Assembly (NCBI RefSeq): GCF_938041645.1
Contig: NZ_CALIST010000022.1
Span: 137,498 to 201,497 of the forward strand
Source of the DNA: an uncultured Campylobacter sp.
Lineage (GTDB): Bacteria > Campylobacterota > Campylobacteria > Campylobacterales > Campylobacteraceae
Direction: 5' to 3'
DNA length: 64,000 bases
The notes beneath the pieces were generated by a model, which did no database searches, had not been told where the DNA came from, and worked only from the letters and a program-made list of their open reading frames with translations. The translations under genes and the position numbers were made by a program. This document shows positions 25,385-34,758 of the stretch, one piece after another (position 1 is the first letter of the stretch; every line of letters starts with the position of its first letter).

Positions 25385-26617
25385 CTAATTCTCACGCTCA
25401 GGTGCATCTTGCGGATCGCTCGTAAAATCATCGCTTGCTTGCGTAGGACTTAGTCCAAGCGAGCGCAAATAGCTCTGCGTAGCCGCTTCACCACCCGCAA
25501 GCGCGTAGTCTAGCGCATTTAACCCCGCCTCATCGATCGCCTTTTCGTTTGCGCCCGATTTTACGAGCAATTCAACGATCTGCTTGGTACTTTTTTGCGC
25601 CGCAAACATCAGCAGTGTCTTACCCACGCCCGAACGTTCACAGCCGTCGCTACGCTCGCCTAGCGACGCTAGAGCCTGAGCTTCAGCGCTGCCGATCTGG
25701 CGGACATTTACGCTAGCGTGCGAGTAGATTAGCAACTTTACGAGCTCATAATTTTTTGCCGCGGCGGCGAAAAATATCGGAGTTTGCCCAAGTGAGTTTT
25801 TATAGCCAACCAAGGCGCCTTTAGAGATCATAAATTTAGCGCTTTGAACGTTATTCATCGCGTAAAATAGAGAGTTTTCCTCGCCCGCATTCACCTGCGC
25901 GCCTCGCTCGATCAAAGCGCCGCTAAAGCGCTCGTCATATCCTAGCAAAAGCGCCAGATCCAGGGCATTATCAAGCTCGTAAATTGCAAAATCCTTGCTA
26001 AAAAGTAGCGTACGAAACTCATCTGCACCTACTCCGCCTTTTAGCGCCAGCTCAAGCTCACCGTAATCTCCCGCCTTGCGATCCTTTGCAGCGTATGCGA
26101 TAAATTCCGCTATCACGGCGCTTGCCAGCTCATCGGCGTCGTTTTTGTTAAATTTAGCAGCGAAATAATCTTTTAGCGACTCCCTGGCTGCCGGGATCTC
26201 GCCCATAAAATTGCCATAGGCGATGAAATTTCCAATCTTGCGCTCGGAGTAAAATTCTAAGGCTTCAAGCGATTTTTCACTGATTTGCACGTAGTTTTTC
26301 TCTTTAGCATAGCTCAAAAAGCCCTCGCCATCCATCCCCGCAAATGCCAAGGTTCGCTCAAGCCTTTTTTCGTTCAGCAAGGCTTCGTTACCGACACAAT
26401 CGATATTTTCGTCTCTAATCTCAGAAGCCGCGCTTTTTAAATTTTGCAAAAATTCTGCGCCAGCTAGCGAGCCTTTACAGCCAAAATCGCTTTGCAGCAG
26501 CTCTTCGTCCGCAGGCTCTTTGCTAAAAAAGCCGCGCGGATCGCTTAGTATCTGCTCGCAAGAAGCGCCAAAAAGCGTGCCGCAAAAAACAAACGAACCC
26601 ATTAGAATTTTTCGCAT
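25385..26617 (-). CDS. Exported ankyrin-repeat protein
   Basis: Function unknown. I start it at the second ATG (26617-26615) because GAGGT lies five bases upstream and the product then opens with a signal peptide (MRKILMGSFVFCGTLFGASC); the first ATG adds six residues and has no such site. Residues about 20-210 form a helical domain without known motif. From about 215 to 400 there are five or so ankyrin repeats (DNALDLALLLGYDERFSGAL, GQTPIFFAAAAKNYELVKLL, GKTLLMFAAQKSTKQIVELL, GLNALDYALAGGEAATQSYL). Probably periplasmic. Stands alone between gaps. Confidence 0.78.
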   Translation of the reverse strand: MRKILMGSFVFCGTLFGASCEQILSDPRGFFSKEPADEELLQSDFGCKGSLAGAEFLQNLKSAASEIRDENIDCVGNEALLNEKRLERTLAFAGMDGEGFLSYAKEKNYVQISEKSLEALEFYSERKIGNFIAYGNFMGEIPAARESLKDYFAAKFNKNDADELASAVIAEFIAYAAKDRKAGDYGELELALKGGVGADEFRTLLFSKDFAIYELDNALDLALLLGYDERFSGALIERGAQVNAGEENSLFYAMNNVQSAKFMISKGALVGYKNSLGQTPIFFAAAAKNYELVKLLIYSHASVNVRQIGSAEAQALASLGERSDGCERSGVGKTLLMFAAQKSTKQIVELLVKSGANEKAIDEAGLNALDYALAGGEAATQSYLRSLGLSPTQASDDFTSDPQDAPEREN

Positions 26618-27017
26618 CGCTACCTCGAATTGCATTTGAAGCGTTATTTTACCTTTAAATTTATTTATTAAAACTTAGTGCAGGCGGTGGAATTTTATGG
26701 AATTCCTTTTAGCCTTATAAAATTTTGTGGAATTTTTAAAATTTTACGGCGCAGCGGCGAGCAGCGTTAAATAATGGTAGTTATAGGCGCAGCAATGGAG
26801 GGCACTATAATGAGGGCACAGCGATCGGCAGGCTAAAATTTTAAAATTTACGAGCGAGGCTAGCGGTAAAATAAAATTTTGCAAGCTGTACAAATCTAGC
26901 AGAATTCCGCGCGCGATCGCGCAATTAACTTGCCGAATAAAATTTTGCGCACTCTGCGCGGAGTGAAATTAAAATTTCGCCGCGCAAAATTCCGCGCTTA
27001 GCGCAAATTCCGCCGCG
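26618..27017. repeat. Gene-free gap rich in RAATTY
   Basis: About 15 RAATTY hexamers, including GAATTC forms and a doubled palindrome at 26836-26849. No gene. Confidence 0.6.
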
Positions 27018-29195
27018 TTAAAATTTAGCGAATTTCAATCTGATGGAATTTAGCACGACCGTTACGGAGCTAAAGCACATCGCCGCGGCGCCGTACATCG
27101 GCTTTAGAAGCACGCCGAGCGCTGGATATAGCGCGCCTGCCGCGATCGGGATACACACGGCGTTGTAAAACAGCGCCCAGAAGAGGTTTTGCTTGATCGT
27201 CCGCATGGCGGTACCGCCTAGGCGGAATAGATACAGCACGCTTTCAAGGTCGTTTTTTATAAAAATCACGTCGCCCGCACCCTTGGCTACGTCACTGCCG
27301 CCGTTCATCGCGATGCCGATACTGGCGGCTTTTAAGCTCGGTGCGTCATTGACGCCGTCGCCCACGAAAAGCACCCGTTTGCCCTCATCCGTCAGGGATT
27401 TGATGAACTCATATTTGCCGCTTGGAAGCACTCCGCTTCTTACCTCGTCGATGCCGAGGTTGCGAGCGACGAAATTTGCCGTTTTGGCGTTATCGCCCGT
27501 TAGCATGACGGTTTTTACGCCGTTTTTTTGCAGCGCCTGCACGACGCCGCGCGCTTCGGCCCTGATCTCGTCGCTAAATGCGATGAAGCCCGCATACGAG
27601 CCGCCTATCGCGCAGTAAACGACGCCGAAGCCTTTGTCTAAAAGCTCCTCCGCTTCTACTTCGACGCCCGCATCTACGCCGCGCTCGCGCAGAAAGCCCG
27701 CGCTGCCGCAAAGGATTTCGCCGGTGGGATTTTTAGCGACGATCCCCTTGCCCGCGATACTTTCAAACTCGCCGTTAAATTTAGAAATTTCGCCGAATTT
27801 CAGCTCGGCAAATTTTACGATCGCCTTTGAGATCGGATGCTCGCTAAGCTTTTGCGCGCTTGCTAAAGCGTAGAGGTCATGGGCGCTCAGATCGCTGAAG
27901 CTTACCGAAATTTCGCCCTTGCTAAGCGTGCCGGTTTTATCGAAAACCGCGACGTCCGCGTCCTTTAAAATTTCTAAAATTTCTGGATTTTTGATTAAAA
28001 TTCCAGCCTTTGCGGCGTTTGAGATCGCGCAAACGATCGCAATCGGCGTCGCAAGCCCTAGCGCGCACGGGCAGGAGATGATAAGCACGCAGATAGCGGC
28101 GGATGCGGCGTATGAGAGCCGCCCGTCAAGCGCCATCCACGCTATAAAGCTAGCAAGCGCGATCAAAATCACCGCGGGCACGAAGATATTTGAAATTTTA
28201 TCCGCAAAGCGCGCGATCGGCATCTTTTTGTTGCCCGCCTCGTTTAGCAGATTTTTAATCTCGGCAAGCAGCGTCTGATGCGAAAATTTCGTCACCTTCA
28301 CGTAGATGACGCCGTCGGTGCTGACGCAGCCCGCATTGACCTCATCGCCTACGCTTTTATAAACCGCCAAGCTCTCGCCGCTGATGAGCGAAGCGTCGAT
28401 CTGCGCGCCGCCTTCTACGATAAGCCCGTCGCAAGGGATGCGCGAGCCGTTTTTTACGAGCACCTTATCGCCCGGCTTTAGCGCTTCTGCGCGCACTTCG
28501 GCTATCGTGCCGTCGTCCTTGATCAAAAGCGCGGTTTTAGGGCTTAGATCGATTAGCCCCTTGATGTAGTCGTTCGCCTTCATCTTGCTGCGCTCTTCTA
28601 GGTATTTGCCGAGCGAGATAAAGGCGATTATCATCGAGGCGGACGAGAAATAAAGATTGGTAAATTCGTTCTGCGCGCCGTGCGTATAGACCCACGCCGC
28701 GGCCGTTAGCGAATAGGCAAACGCAAAAAAGCTTCCCATCGCCACGAGCACGTTCATATCAAAGCTTCTGTTTTTCAGCGAGCCGTAAGCGTGATAAAAG
28801 AAGTTCTTGCCGCAGTAAAATAGGCTCACGCATGCCATCGCCGCGCAAAGTAGCGCCTTTGGAACGAAGCTCAAAAACCCGCTCATCTCCACCGCCATTA
28901 CCGCCGCGGCTAAAATGAGGGCGAAGATTAGCCTAAATAGCGCCGCTTTGAGGTTGCGCCGCTTTTTGCGCTCCAAATCCTCGTAATCGACGGCGATATC
29001 ATAGCCCAGCTTTTTGATCTTGGCTTTTAGCGTCTCCTCAAGCGCCGGATCGGCAAGTACGAACTCGCCGCTGCCGTTTGCGAAATTTACGTGCGCGTCC
29101 TGCACCCCCTCGATCTTGCGACTTACCCGCTCGATCGCATTGGAGCAGTTTACACAGCTCATCCCGACGATATTTAGAGTGATTTTACTTGACAT
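27018..29195 (-). CDS. copA: Copper-exporting P1B-type ATPase
   Basis: Pumps Cu(I) out of the cytoplasm using ATP. The 725-residue protein has one N-terminal metal-binding domain with GMSCVNCSNA (CxxC), six to eight membrane helices, the phosphatase motif ISGES, the transmembrane metal site SCPCALGLATPIA (CPC), the phosphorylation site DKTGTLS, HPISKAIV, and the hinge MLTGDNAKTA / GDGVNDAPSLKAA. The C-terminal helix YNAVCIPIAAGALYP and the MCFSSVTVVLNSIRL ending are typical of CopA. Eleven bases downstream of the chaperone gene; a two-gene copper operon. Confidence 0.95.
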   Translation of the reverse strand: MSSKITLNIVGMSCVNCSNAIERVSRKIEGVQDAHVNFANGSGEFVLADPALEETLKAKIKKLGYDIAVDYEDLERKKRRNLKAALFRLIFALILAAAVMAVEMSGFLSFVPKALLCAAMACVSLFYCGKNFFYHAYGSLKNRSFDMNVLVAMGSFFAFAYSLTAAAWVYTHGAQNEFTNLYFSSASMIIAFISLGKYLEERSKMKANDYIKGLIDLSPKTALLIKDDGTIAEVRAEALKPGDKVLVKNGSRIPCDGLIVEGGAQIDASLISGESLAVYKSVGDEVNAGCVSTDGVIYVKVTKFSHQTLLAEIKNLLNEAGNKKMPIARFADKISNIFVPAVILIALASFIAWMALDGRLSYAASAAICVLIISCPCALGLATPIAIVCAISNAAKAGILIKNPEILEILKDADVAVFDKTGTLSKGEISVSFSDLSAHDLYALASAQKLSEHPISKAIVKFAELKFGEISKFNGEFESIAGKGIVAKNPTGEILCGSAGFLRERGVDAGVEVEAEELLDKGFGVVYCAIGGSYAGFIAFSDEIRAEARGVVQALQKNGVKTVMLTGDNAKTANFVARNLGIDEVRSGVLPSGKYEFIKSLTDEGKRVLFVGDGVNDAPSLKAASIGIAMNGGSDVAKGAGDVIFIKNDLESVLYLFRLGGTAMRTIKQNLFWALFYNAVCIPIAAGALYPALGVLLKPMYGAAAMCFSSVTVVLNSIRLKFAKF

Positions 29196-29206
29196 TGCGT
29201 TAGTTT

Positions 29207-29422
29207 TTAGGCTAGCTTTTCTGCGACGCTAAAGCCCAAATCGTCCATCTCCTCTTTAAATTTAGCCTCGTCGCGCGGATCTAAGCTTAAACTCACCACT
29301 CCGCTTGCTACGTCCACCTCGATCTCGCCGAAATCGTCCTTGAGCGCGTTTTTGATCGTCCTCGCGCAGTTTTCGCAGTGGATATTTTGCGCCTTAAATT
29401 TTACGCTTTGTTTCAAAGCCAT
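29207..29422 (-). CDS. copZ: Copper chaperone, heavy-metal-associated domain
   Basis: Small cytoplasmic protein (71 residues) that hands Cu(I) to CopA. It is a single ferredoxin-like metal-binding domain with the motif IHCENCARTIKNAL (CxxC at about 17-20). AAAGGAGAGGCTC precedes the ATG. Directly upstream of copA. A TATAAG at about 29453-29458 on the minus strand could be its -10. No CueR-like regulator is in the window. Confidence 0.9.
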   Translation of the reverse strand: MALKQSVKFKAQNIHCENCARTIKNALKDDFGEIEVDVASGVVSLSLDPRDEAKFKEEMDDLGFSVAEKLA

Positions 29423-29515
29423 GAGCCTCTCCTTTGGATTAAAATTTTAAAACTTATACTACTTTTTAATAAATTTTATTTCAACGCCCGCTCCTGAAAT
29501 TTAAGGGTTTTTCGT

Positions 29516-29521
29516 TATAAT
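29516..29521 (+). promoter_or_regulatory. Putative -10 box of the yebC-ppi unit
   Basis: TATAAT following TTTTTCGT, 35 bases upstream of the YebC-family ATG. Good match to the Campylobacter consensus. Confidence 0.55.
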
Positions 29522-29555
29522 CACCCGTTTTTAAATTTAAGCTTTAAGGAATTTT

Positions 29556-30290
29556 ATGGGACGAGCTTTTGAATACAGACGCGCTTCAAAAGAAGCTAGA
29601 TGGGGGAAGATGAGCAAACTTTTCCCAAAACTGGGCAAGGCCATAACGATGGCTGCGAAAGAGGGCGGCGAAGATCCGCTGATGAACTCCAAACTGCGCG
29701 CCGCGATCGCCACGGCAAAGGCGCAAAATATGCCCAAAGACAACATCGACGCGGCTATCAAGCGCGCTAGCGGCAAGGATAGCGCCGATATCAAAACGAT
29801 CTTTTACGACGGCAAGGCGCCCCACGGCGCACTTCTCATAATCGAATGCGCCACCGACAACCCGACCCGCACCGTCGCAAACGTAAAATCGATTTTAAAC
29901 AAAGCTAAGGGCGAGTTCTTGCCGAGCGGCAGTTTGAAATTTATGTTTTCGCACAAGGCCGTTTTTGAGACTAAGCTGCCGAGCCGCGACATCGAGGAGC
30001 TGGAGCTTGAGCTCATCGACTTCGGTCTTAGCGAGCTTGAGATCAACGAGTTTGAAAACGACAAGGGCGAGCTCGAAAAGACGCTACTAATCTACGGCGA
30101 ATACGAAAGCTTCGGCACTCTAAACGAGGGGATCGAAAAGATAGGGCTTGAGATCATCAGCGCAAGCTTAAAATTCGTCGCCAACGAAAAGCACGAATTT
30201 AGCGAGGAGCAGCTTGGCGACATAGACGCGCTACTCGAGCGGCTAGAGGACGACGACGACGTGCAGGCAGTTTACACCAACATCGCATAG
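29556..30290 (+). CDS. YebC/PmpR-family DNA-binding regulator
   Basis: Conserved cytoplasmic protein family; members act as transcription regulators or, in recent work, as factors relieving ribosome stalling. The 244-residue protein has the invariant N-terminus MGRAFEYRRASKEARWGKMSK, then KAITMAAKEGG, LRAAIATAKAQNMPKDNI and the C-terminal DALLERLEDDDDVQAVYTNI. Full length. A cyclophilin gene follows after eight bases, the arrangement also found in C. jejuni. Confidence 0.93.
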   Translation: MGRAFEYRRASKEARWGKMSKLFPKLGKAITMAAKEGGEDPLMNSKLRAAIATAKAQNMPKDNIDAAIKRASGKDSADIKTIFYDGKAPHGALLIIECATDNPTRTVANVKSILNKAKGEFLPSGSLKFMFSHKAVFETKLPSRDIEELELELIDFGLSELEINEFENDKGELEKTLLIYGEYESFGTLNEGIEKIGLEIISASLKFVANEKHEFSEEQLGDIDALLERLEDDDDVQAVYTNIA

Positions 30291-30298
30291 GAGAAAAA

Positions 30299-30793
30299 AT
30301 GGAAAGCTTAAAAATTTACGACATCGACGCAGCGGCTTTGGCGCGCGATAAATACGCCGTTATCAAAACCGAAAAGGGCGATATGAAGCTGGAGCTTTTC
30401 GGTGGCGAAGCTCCGCAGGCGGTTACGAATTTCGCCAGCCTCGCGCGCAGCGGGTTTTACAAGGGGCTAAATTTTCACCGCGTAATTCCAAATTTCGTGA
30501 TCCAAGGCGGCTGCCCGCGCGGCACCGGCACGGGAGGTCCGGGCTGGCGCATAAAGTGCGAATGCGACCGCCAAAAGCACAAGCACGTGCGCGGCGCGCT
30601 ATCGATGGCGCACGCGGGGCGTGATACGGGCGGTAGTCAGTTTTTCGTCTGCCACAGCGCGCAGCCGCACCTAGACGGCGCGCATACGGTGTTCGGACAA
30701 ATCGTGGATCAGCCCAGCCTAGCGGTTCTGGACGCGATCAGACAGGGCGATAAGATCATCGACGTCGAGATTAAAGAGAGCCTGCAATCGTGA
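30299..30793 (+). CDS. Peptidyl-prolyl cis-trans isomerase, cyclophilin type
   Basis: Catalyses proline isomerisation during protein folding; no signal peptide, so cytoplasmic. The 164-residue single domain has the active-site segment FHRVIPNFVIQGGCPRGTG (catalytic Arg in FHR), ALSMAHAGRDTGGSQFFVCH and LDGAHTVFGQI. AGGAGAAAA precedes the ATG. Co-transcribed with the YebC gene. Confidence 0.93.
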   Translation: MESLKIYDIDAAALARDKYAVIKTEKGDMKLELFGGEAPQAVTNFASLARSGFYKGLNFHRVIPNFVIQGGCPRGTGTGGPGWRIKCECDRQKHKHVRGALSMAHAGRDTGGSQFFVCHSAQPHLDGAHTVFGQIVDQPSLAVLDAIRQGDKIIDVEIKESLQS

Positions 30794-30821
30794 TTAAATT
30801 TAAGCCGCGGGGCGCCAGACC

Positions 30822-31193
30822 GTGATAAAGATCGGCACGGACATAACTGCGGTGCGCAGGATCGAGGCGCTGCGCGCAAAATACGGCGCGAAATTTCTAA
30901 AGCGCATTTTGAAAAAATCCGAAAGCTCCTCCGCGCTGCGCGACGAAAGTATCGCAGGCATCTATGCCGCCAAAGAAGCGCTTAGCAAAGCTCTAGGCAC
31001 CGGCATCGGCGTGGAGTTTGGCTTCAAAGACGCTAAAATTTACAAAGACGCTCTGGGCGCGCCGCATCTAAAAATACGTAAAAAAATCCGTAAAAAATTT
31101 CATATCAAATCCGCAAGCCTTAGCATCACGCACGACGTAAACGTCGCAATCGCAGTAGTCGCACTAAAACTTAATAAGCCGCGTTCAAAGTAA
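30822..31193 (+). CDS. acpS: Holo-[acyl-carrier-protein] synthase
   Basis: Transfers 4'-phosphopantetheine from CoA to ACP, activating fatty-acid synthesis. The 123-residue protein has the Mg-binding KIGTDITAVRRIE at its start (catalytic Asp), the second motif IAGIYAAKEALSKALGTG near residue 45 and the C-terminal ASLSITHDVNVAIAV. The start is GTG at 30822, chosen because the family begins directly with this strand; no strong ribosome-binding site is visible, so it may rely on the upstream ppi. Confidence 0.92.
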   Translation: MIKIGTDITAVRRIEALRAKYGAKFLKRILKKSESSSALRDESIAGIYAAKEALSKALGTGIGVEFGFKDAKIYKDALGAPHLKIRKKIRKKFHIKSASLSITHDVNVAIAVVALKLNKPRSK

Positions 31194-32437
31194 CGAAGCG
31201 AAGTGACGCGGGCGGCAAGAACCTCGCGTAAATTCTGGATAAATTTTACGCAACGGAATTTTTGAGGTTAGGCGCAGGTTTTGTAGAGTAGTATTTCGCG
31301 GCGCGGTACGCGATGCGGCGGCAAACTTTGCCTTCTAAATTTTATATTTGCCGACTTAAAATTCTACATTCATGGATAAAATTTTAGAGCACAAAATTTA
31401 CCGCAACGAAATTTTAAAATTTCACCGCGCCGCAGAATTTTGCTTTAAATTTAAGGCACAGAATTTTATAGCGGCGCCTCGGTGCAACTCAAAATATAAA
31501 ATTTCAGCCTGGAATTTAGCGGCAGAAGTATAGACTTTCTATTAAAATTTCACGGCGAAATCGCGCTTTGAAATTTTAAACGGATGCGAAGTCTGCTCCG
31601 CCTAATCTATCGCATCATCAAGGATTAAGCGAAAGTTCATGAGCCAATGAAATACGCGCGGCGGCGGCGTGCGTTCGTCGTGCTTATCTTAAACAAGAGC
31701 TTTTGCGCCGTACTTATGCCGAATACCGCAGATAGCGCGGCGTTTTCTACCGCCATGTGCGAAAAGACGAAGCAGATAGCGCGCGCTCTATTGCTATGCG
31801 CAAAAAGACGGGGCTTGTGTCGCTACATTTACCGCTCAGTCTGCCGCTAGTTTAAGCGCACAGATAAGCGGCGTGCCCACAGCAGCGAGCGATCAAAATT
31901 TACACGAAGAAATTTAAAGATGAAATTCCGCGGGCTGTAAATTTAGCGCTAAATTTTTAAAATTTCACGGCCGCTCAAATTTTAAAATTCCATGCAGGGC
32001 GGATTTAAAATTTTAAGCCGGCAAGCCCGCGAGGCTAAATTTAGCCACCAAGAAGTTTGCAAGTCTCTGCAAAAAGAAATTTTATCACGGCACGACGCCG
32101 CAAAAATTTTCAATTGCTCATATTTTGGCGGCGAGCTTACGCGGCTTACGTTTTCACGCGAGGTATAAGCTTCAATTCTCTATATTTTGACCTACGGCGC
32201 ATTACGATAGGGTTTGGAATTTTTCCCATATAAATTTTCAATTCTCTATATTTCGGCTATTCCAAAACTACGCCCGAAGCCGCCCGTATTTAGAGCCGCG
32301 TAAATTTAAATCGATCGCGCCAAGCTACGATTAAATTTAAAGCGCAAAGCGCGGTCATGGCGCGAACTTACGTAAAATATCCCAAACTACGATTAAATTT
32401 CAAACCGCGATAGAATTCTCGCGCAACAAAAGGCGGG
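31194..32437. repeat. 1.24-kb gene desert rich in RAATTY
   Basis: No believable gene; the best frame (31647-31850) is Arg/Cys-rich with no ribosome-binding site. I count about 34 RAATTY hexamers, clustered at 31228-31575 and 31895-32090, against one or two expected. The right third carries separate direct repeats (see 32107-32403). Confidence 0.65.
32107..32403. repeat. Degenerate direct repeats with ~62-66-base period
   Basis: TTCAATT-x-CT-x-ATATTT-type units start at about 32109, 32171 and 32237. A second family, CAAGCTACGATTAAATTTAA and its near copy, starts at about 32321 and 32383. Successive starts are 62-66 bases apart. Confidence 0.55.
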
Positions 32438-32453
32438 CTAATCCGCCTTTTTT
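32428..32453. terminator. Bidirectional terminator at the end of aroG
   Basis: AAAAGGCGG (32428-32436) pairs with CCGCCTTTT (32443-32451) around a six-base loop, with T/A runs on both sides, a strong intrinsic terminator. The stem includes the aroG stop codon. Confidence 0.85.
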
Positions 32454-33781
32454 AGATTATCGGCAAGCAAAAATGCAAGCTCTAACGCCTGATCTGCGTT
32501 TAGGCGCGGATCGCACTGCGTTTCGTAGCGCTGTTTTAGCGTCTCTTGCGTCACGTTAAACGAGCCTCCCGTGCACTCGGTGACGTTTTGTCCGGTCATC
32601 TCAAGATGGATGCCGCCCGCGTGCGTGCCCTCCGCGGCGTGGATCTCAAAAAAGCTCTGAACCTCGCTTAAAATTTTAGAAAATTCGCGCGTTTTATAGC
32701 CGTTCGCGGCTTTGACGGTGTTGCCGTGCATCGGATCGATGCTGTACAGGATCGCCCTGCCCTCGCGCTTTAGCTCGCGCAAAATTTGCGGCAGCCGCGC
32801 GCCGATCTTATCCGCTCCCATGCGGATGATGACGTTTAGCCTGCCGGCTTCGTTTTGCGGATTGAGCTTGTCGCAAAGGCGCAAAATTTCATCTGCAGTG
32901 CCGCTAGGGCCGATCTTAACGCCGAGAGGGTTTTTGATACCGCTTAAAAAATGCACGTGCGCATCGTCCGCGCCGCGCGTGCGCTCGCCGATCCAAAGCA
33001 TGTGCGCCGAGCAGTCATACCAATCGCCGCTGGTGCTGTCGATGCGCGTCAGGCACTCCTCGTAGTGTAGCAGCAGCGCCTCGTGCGATGTGTAAAGCAC
33101 TGTCTCGGCAAGGCTCGGAGAATTTGCGGCGCTCAATCCGCACGCCTCCATAAATTTAAGCGTACGCGAAATTTCATCGCTGAGCTCGTTAAATTTAGCC
33201 TCCAGCTCACCTTTTTTCAAAAAGCCCAAATTCCACTTATGCACCTCGTGCAGGTTCGCAAGACCACCGCGAGAAAAGGCGCGTAGCAAATTCAGCGTCG
33301 AAGCGCTTTGATGATACGCCTCGATCATACGCGCAGGATCTGGCTTGCGCGCCGCTTCGCTAAACTCAAAGCCGTTGATTATGTCGCCGCGGTAACTAGG
33401 CAGACTCACGCCGCCAACCTCCTCGAAATCGCTGCTGCGCGGCTTTGCGAACTGCCCTGCGATGCGACCTACCTTGACGACGGGGCAGCCCGCCGCGAAG
33501 GTAAGAATAATCGCCATCTGAAGCATTACCTTAAACATATCGCGGATATTATTCGCGCTAAAATCATTAAAGCTCTCCGCGCAATCGCCGCCTTGAAGCA
33601 AAAACGACTTGCCTTCGCTGGCGCGCGCGAGCTCGGCTTTTAGGTTGCGAACCTCGCCCGCGAAAATTAACGGCGGCAGCTTGTAAAGGCGCTCTTTGGC
33701 GGCCTGCACCGCACTTTCATCCTGATAAATCGGCTGCTGTAAAATTTTATAATCTTTCCATGACGTCCTACTCCAGCTCAT
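32438..33781 (-). CDS. aroG: 3-deoxy-7-phosphoheptulonate synthase, class II
   Basis: Joins phosphoenolpyruvate and erythrose 4-phosphate, first step of the shikimate pathway. The 447-residue protein is the plant-like class II type: start MSWSRTSWKDYKI, substrate-binding LLQGGDCAESF near residue 80, KVGRIAGQFAKPRSSDFE near 120, RGADDAHVHFLSGIKNPLGVKIGP near 275 and DPMHGNT near 355. Full length. Strong AGGAGGGG before the ATG. The symbol follows mycobacterial use for class II enzymes. Confidence 0.93.
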   Translation of the reverse strand: MSWSRTSWKDYKILQQPIYQDESAVQAAKERLYKLPPLIFAGEVRNLKAELARASEGKSFLLQGGDCAESFNDFSANNIRDMFKVMLQMAIILTFAAGCPVVKVGRIAGQFAKPRSSDFEEVGGVSLPSYRGDIINGFEFSEAARKPDPARMIEAYHQSASTLNLLRAFSRGGLANLHEVHKWNLGFLKKGELEAKFNELSDEISRTLKFMEACGLSAANSPSLAETVLYTSHEALLLHYEECLTRIDSTSGDWYDCSAHMLWIGERTRGADDAHVHFLSGIKNPLGVKIGPSGTADEILRLCDKLNPQNEAGRLNVIIRMGADKIGARLPQILRELKREGRAILYSIDPMHGNTVKAANGYKTREFSKILSEVQSFFEIHAAEGTHAGGIHLEMTGQNVTECTGGSFNVTQETLKQRYETQCDPRLNADQALELAFLLADNLKKAD

Positions 33782-33811
33782 AGCCCCTCCTAGATTTCGT
33801 AAAATTTCGCG

Positions 33812-33817
33812 ATTATA
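33812..33817 (-). promoter_or_regulatory. Putative -10 box of aroG
   Basis: Minus-strand TATAAT in GGGTATAATCG, 31 bases upstream of the aroG ATG. On the other strand, TAAAAT at 33850-33855 may serve rarD. Confidence 0.55.
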
Positions 33818-33885
33818 CCCAAATAAGCTTTTATTAACCCAAAAAATCTTAAAATAGCGCCTTTAGGCAATTTGGAAGGAATTCT

Positions 33886-34758
33886 ATGGAAAACGATCGC
33901 GCTAAAGGACTAATGCTTGCATTTGTGACCTTTTTTATGTGGGGCGTTTTTCCGATATTTTTCAAGCTCATAAAGGACGTGGATGAGGTGCAAATTTTAG
34001 CGCATCGCGTCGTTTGGTCCTTCGTGTTGCTGCTCGTTTTTCTCTGCTTTACGCACCGTTTAAAAAACGTCGCGCGCCTTCTTAGCACCCTTAAAATCGC
34101 TCTCACTCTGCTTTGTACGGGACTACTTATCAGCACGAACTGGGGCATTTATATCTACGCGGTAAATTCCGATCAAATTTTAGCCACCAGCCTCGGATAT
34201 TTTATAAATCCGCTATTTTCGGTGCTTTTGGGCGCTTTGTTTCTGCGCGAGCGGCTAAGCACGGCGGCGAAGCTTTCCCTGCTGCTAGCCTTTGCGGCTA
34301 TCGGCGTGCAAATTTACGCGCTGGGTAGGCTTCCTATAATCTCGCTCGTGCTGCCGCTTAGCTTTGCATTTTACGGGCTCATACGCAAAAAAGTAAAAGT
34401 GCCTAGCTTTGAGGGGCTATTTTGCGAGACGACGCTGATGCTGCTGCCCGCGCTTGCGTTTCTGATCTACTGCGCGCTGAAAGGAAGTGGCGCCTTCGGC
34501 TTTAACGTAAGCGGCGCGCTGCTATTTGCAAGCGGACTGATTACGATTTTGCCGCTGCTTACCTTCGCCGTAAGCACGCAGTATCTGCCGCTATCCACGA
34601 TCGGCTTTATGCAATATATCAGCCCCAGCATGAGTATGCTAATCGCGGTATTTGTTTACGGCGAGGAGCTTGAGACTTATAAAATTTTGAGCTTTTCGCT
34701 AATTTGGTTCGGGCTCGCGGTCGTGGGCCTAGACGGCTTAAGGAGAAAAAATGGCTAA
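33886..34758 (+). CDS. rarD: EamA-family transporter RarD
   Basis: Inner-membrane drug/metabolite-type transporter; the physiological substrate of RarD proteins is not established. The 290-residue protein has ten membrane helices, with the typical start KGLMLAFVTFFMWGVFPIFFK, then ILAHRVVWSFVLL and STNWGIYIYAVNSDQILATSLGYFINPL, and near the end LPLSTIGFMQYISPSMSML. GGAAGGA precedes the ATG. The last codons overlap the next gene. Confidence 0.9.
   Translation: MENDRAKGLMLAFVTFFMWGVFPIFFKLIKDVDEVQILAHRVVWSFVLLLVFLCFTHRLKNVARLLSTLKIALTLLCTGLLISTNWGIYIYAVNSDQILATSLGYFINPLFSVLLGALFLRERLSTAAKLSLLLAFAAIGVQIYALGRLPIISLVLPLSFAFYGLIRKKVKVPSFEGLFCETTLMLLPALAFLIYCALKGSGAFGFNVSGALLFASGLITILPLLTFAVSTQYLPLSTIGFMQYISPSMSMLIAVFVYGEELETYKILSFSLIWFGLAVVGLDGLRRKNG

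Noticed and set aside
31647..31850. 67-codon plus-strand frame in the gene desert
   Set aside because: No ribosome-binding site, Arg/Cys-rich, no recognisable motif.
32107..32403. CRISPR array with 62-66-base period
   Set aside because: Two different degenerate repeat families, too few copies, no leader and no cas genes.
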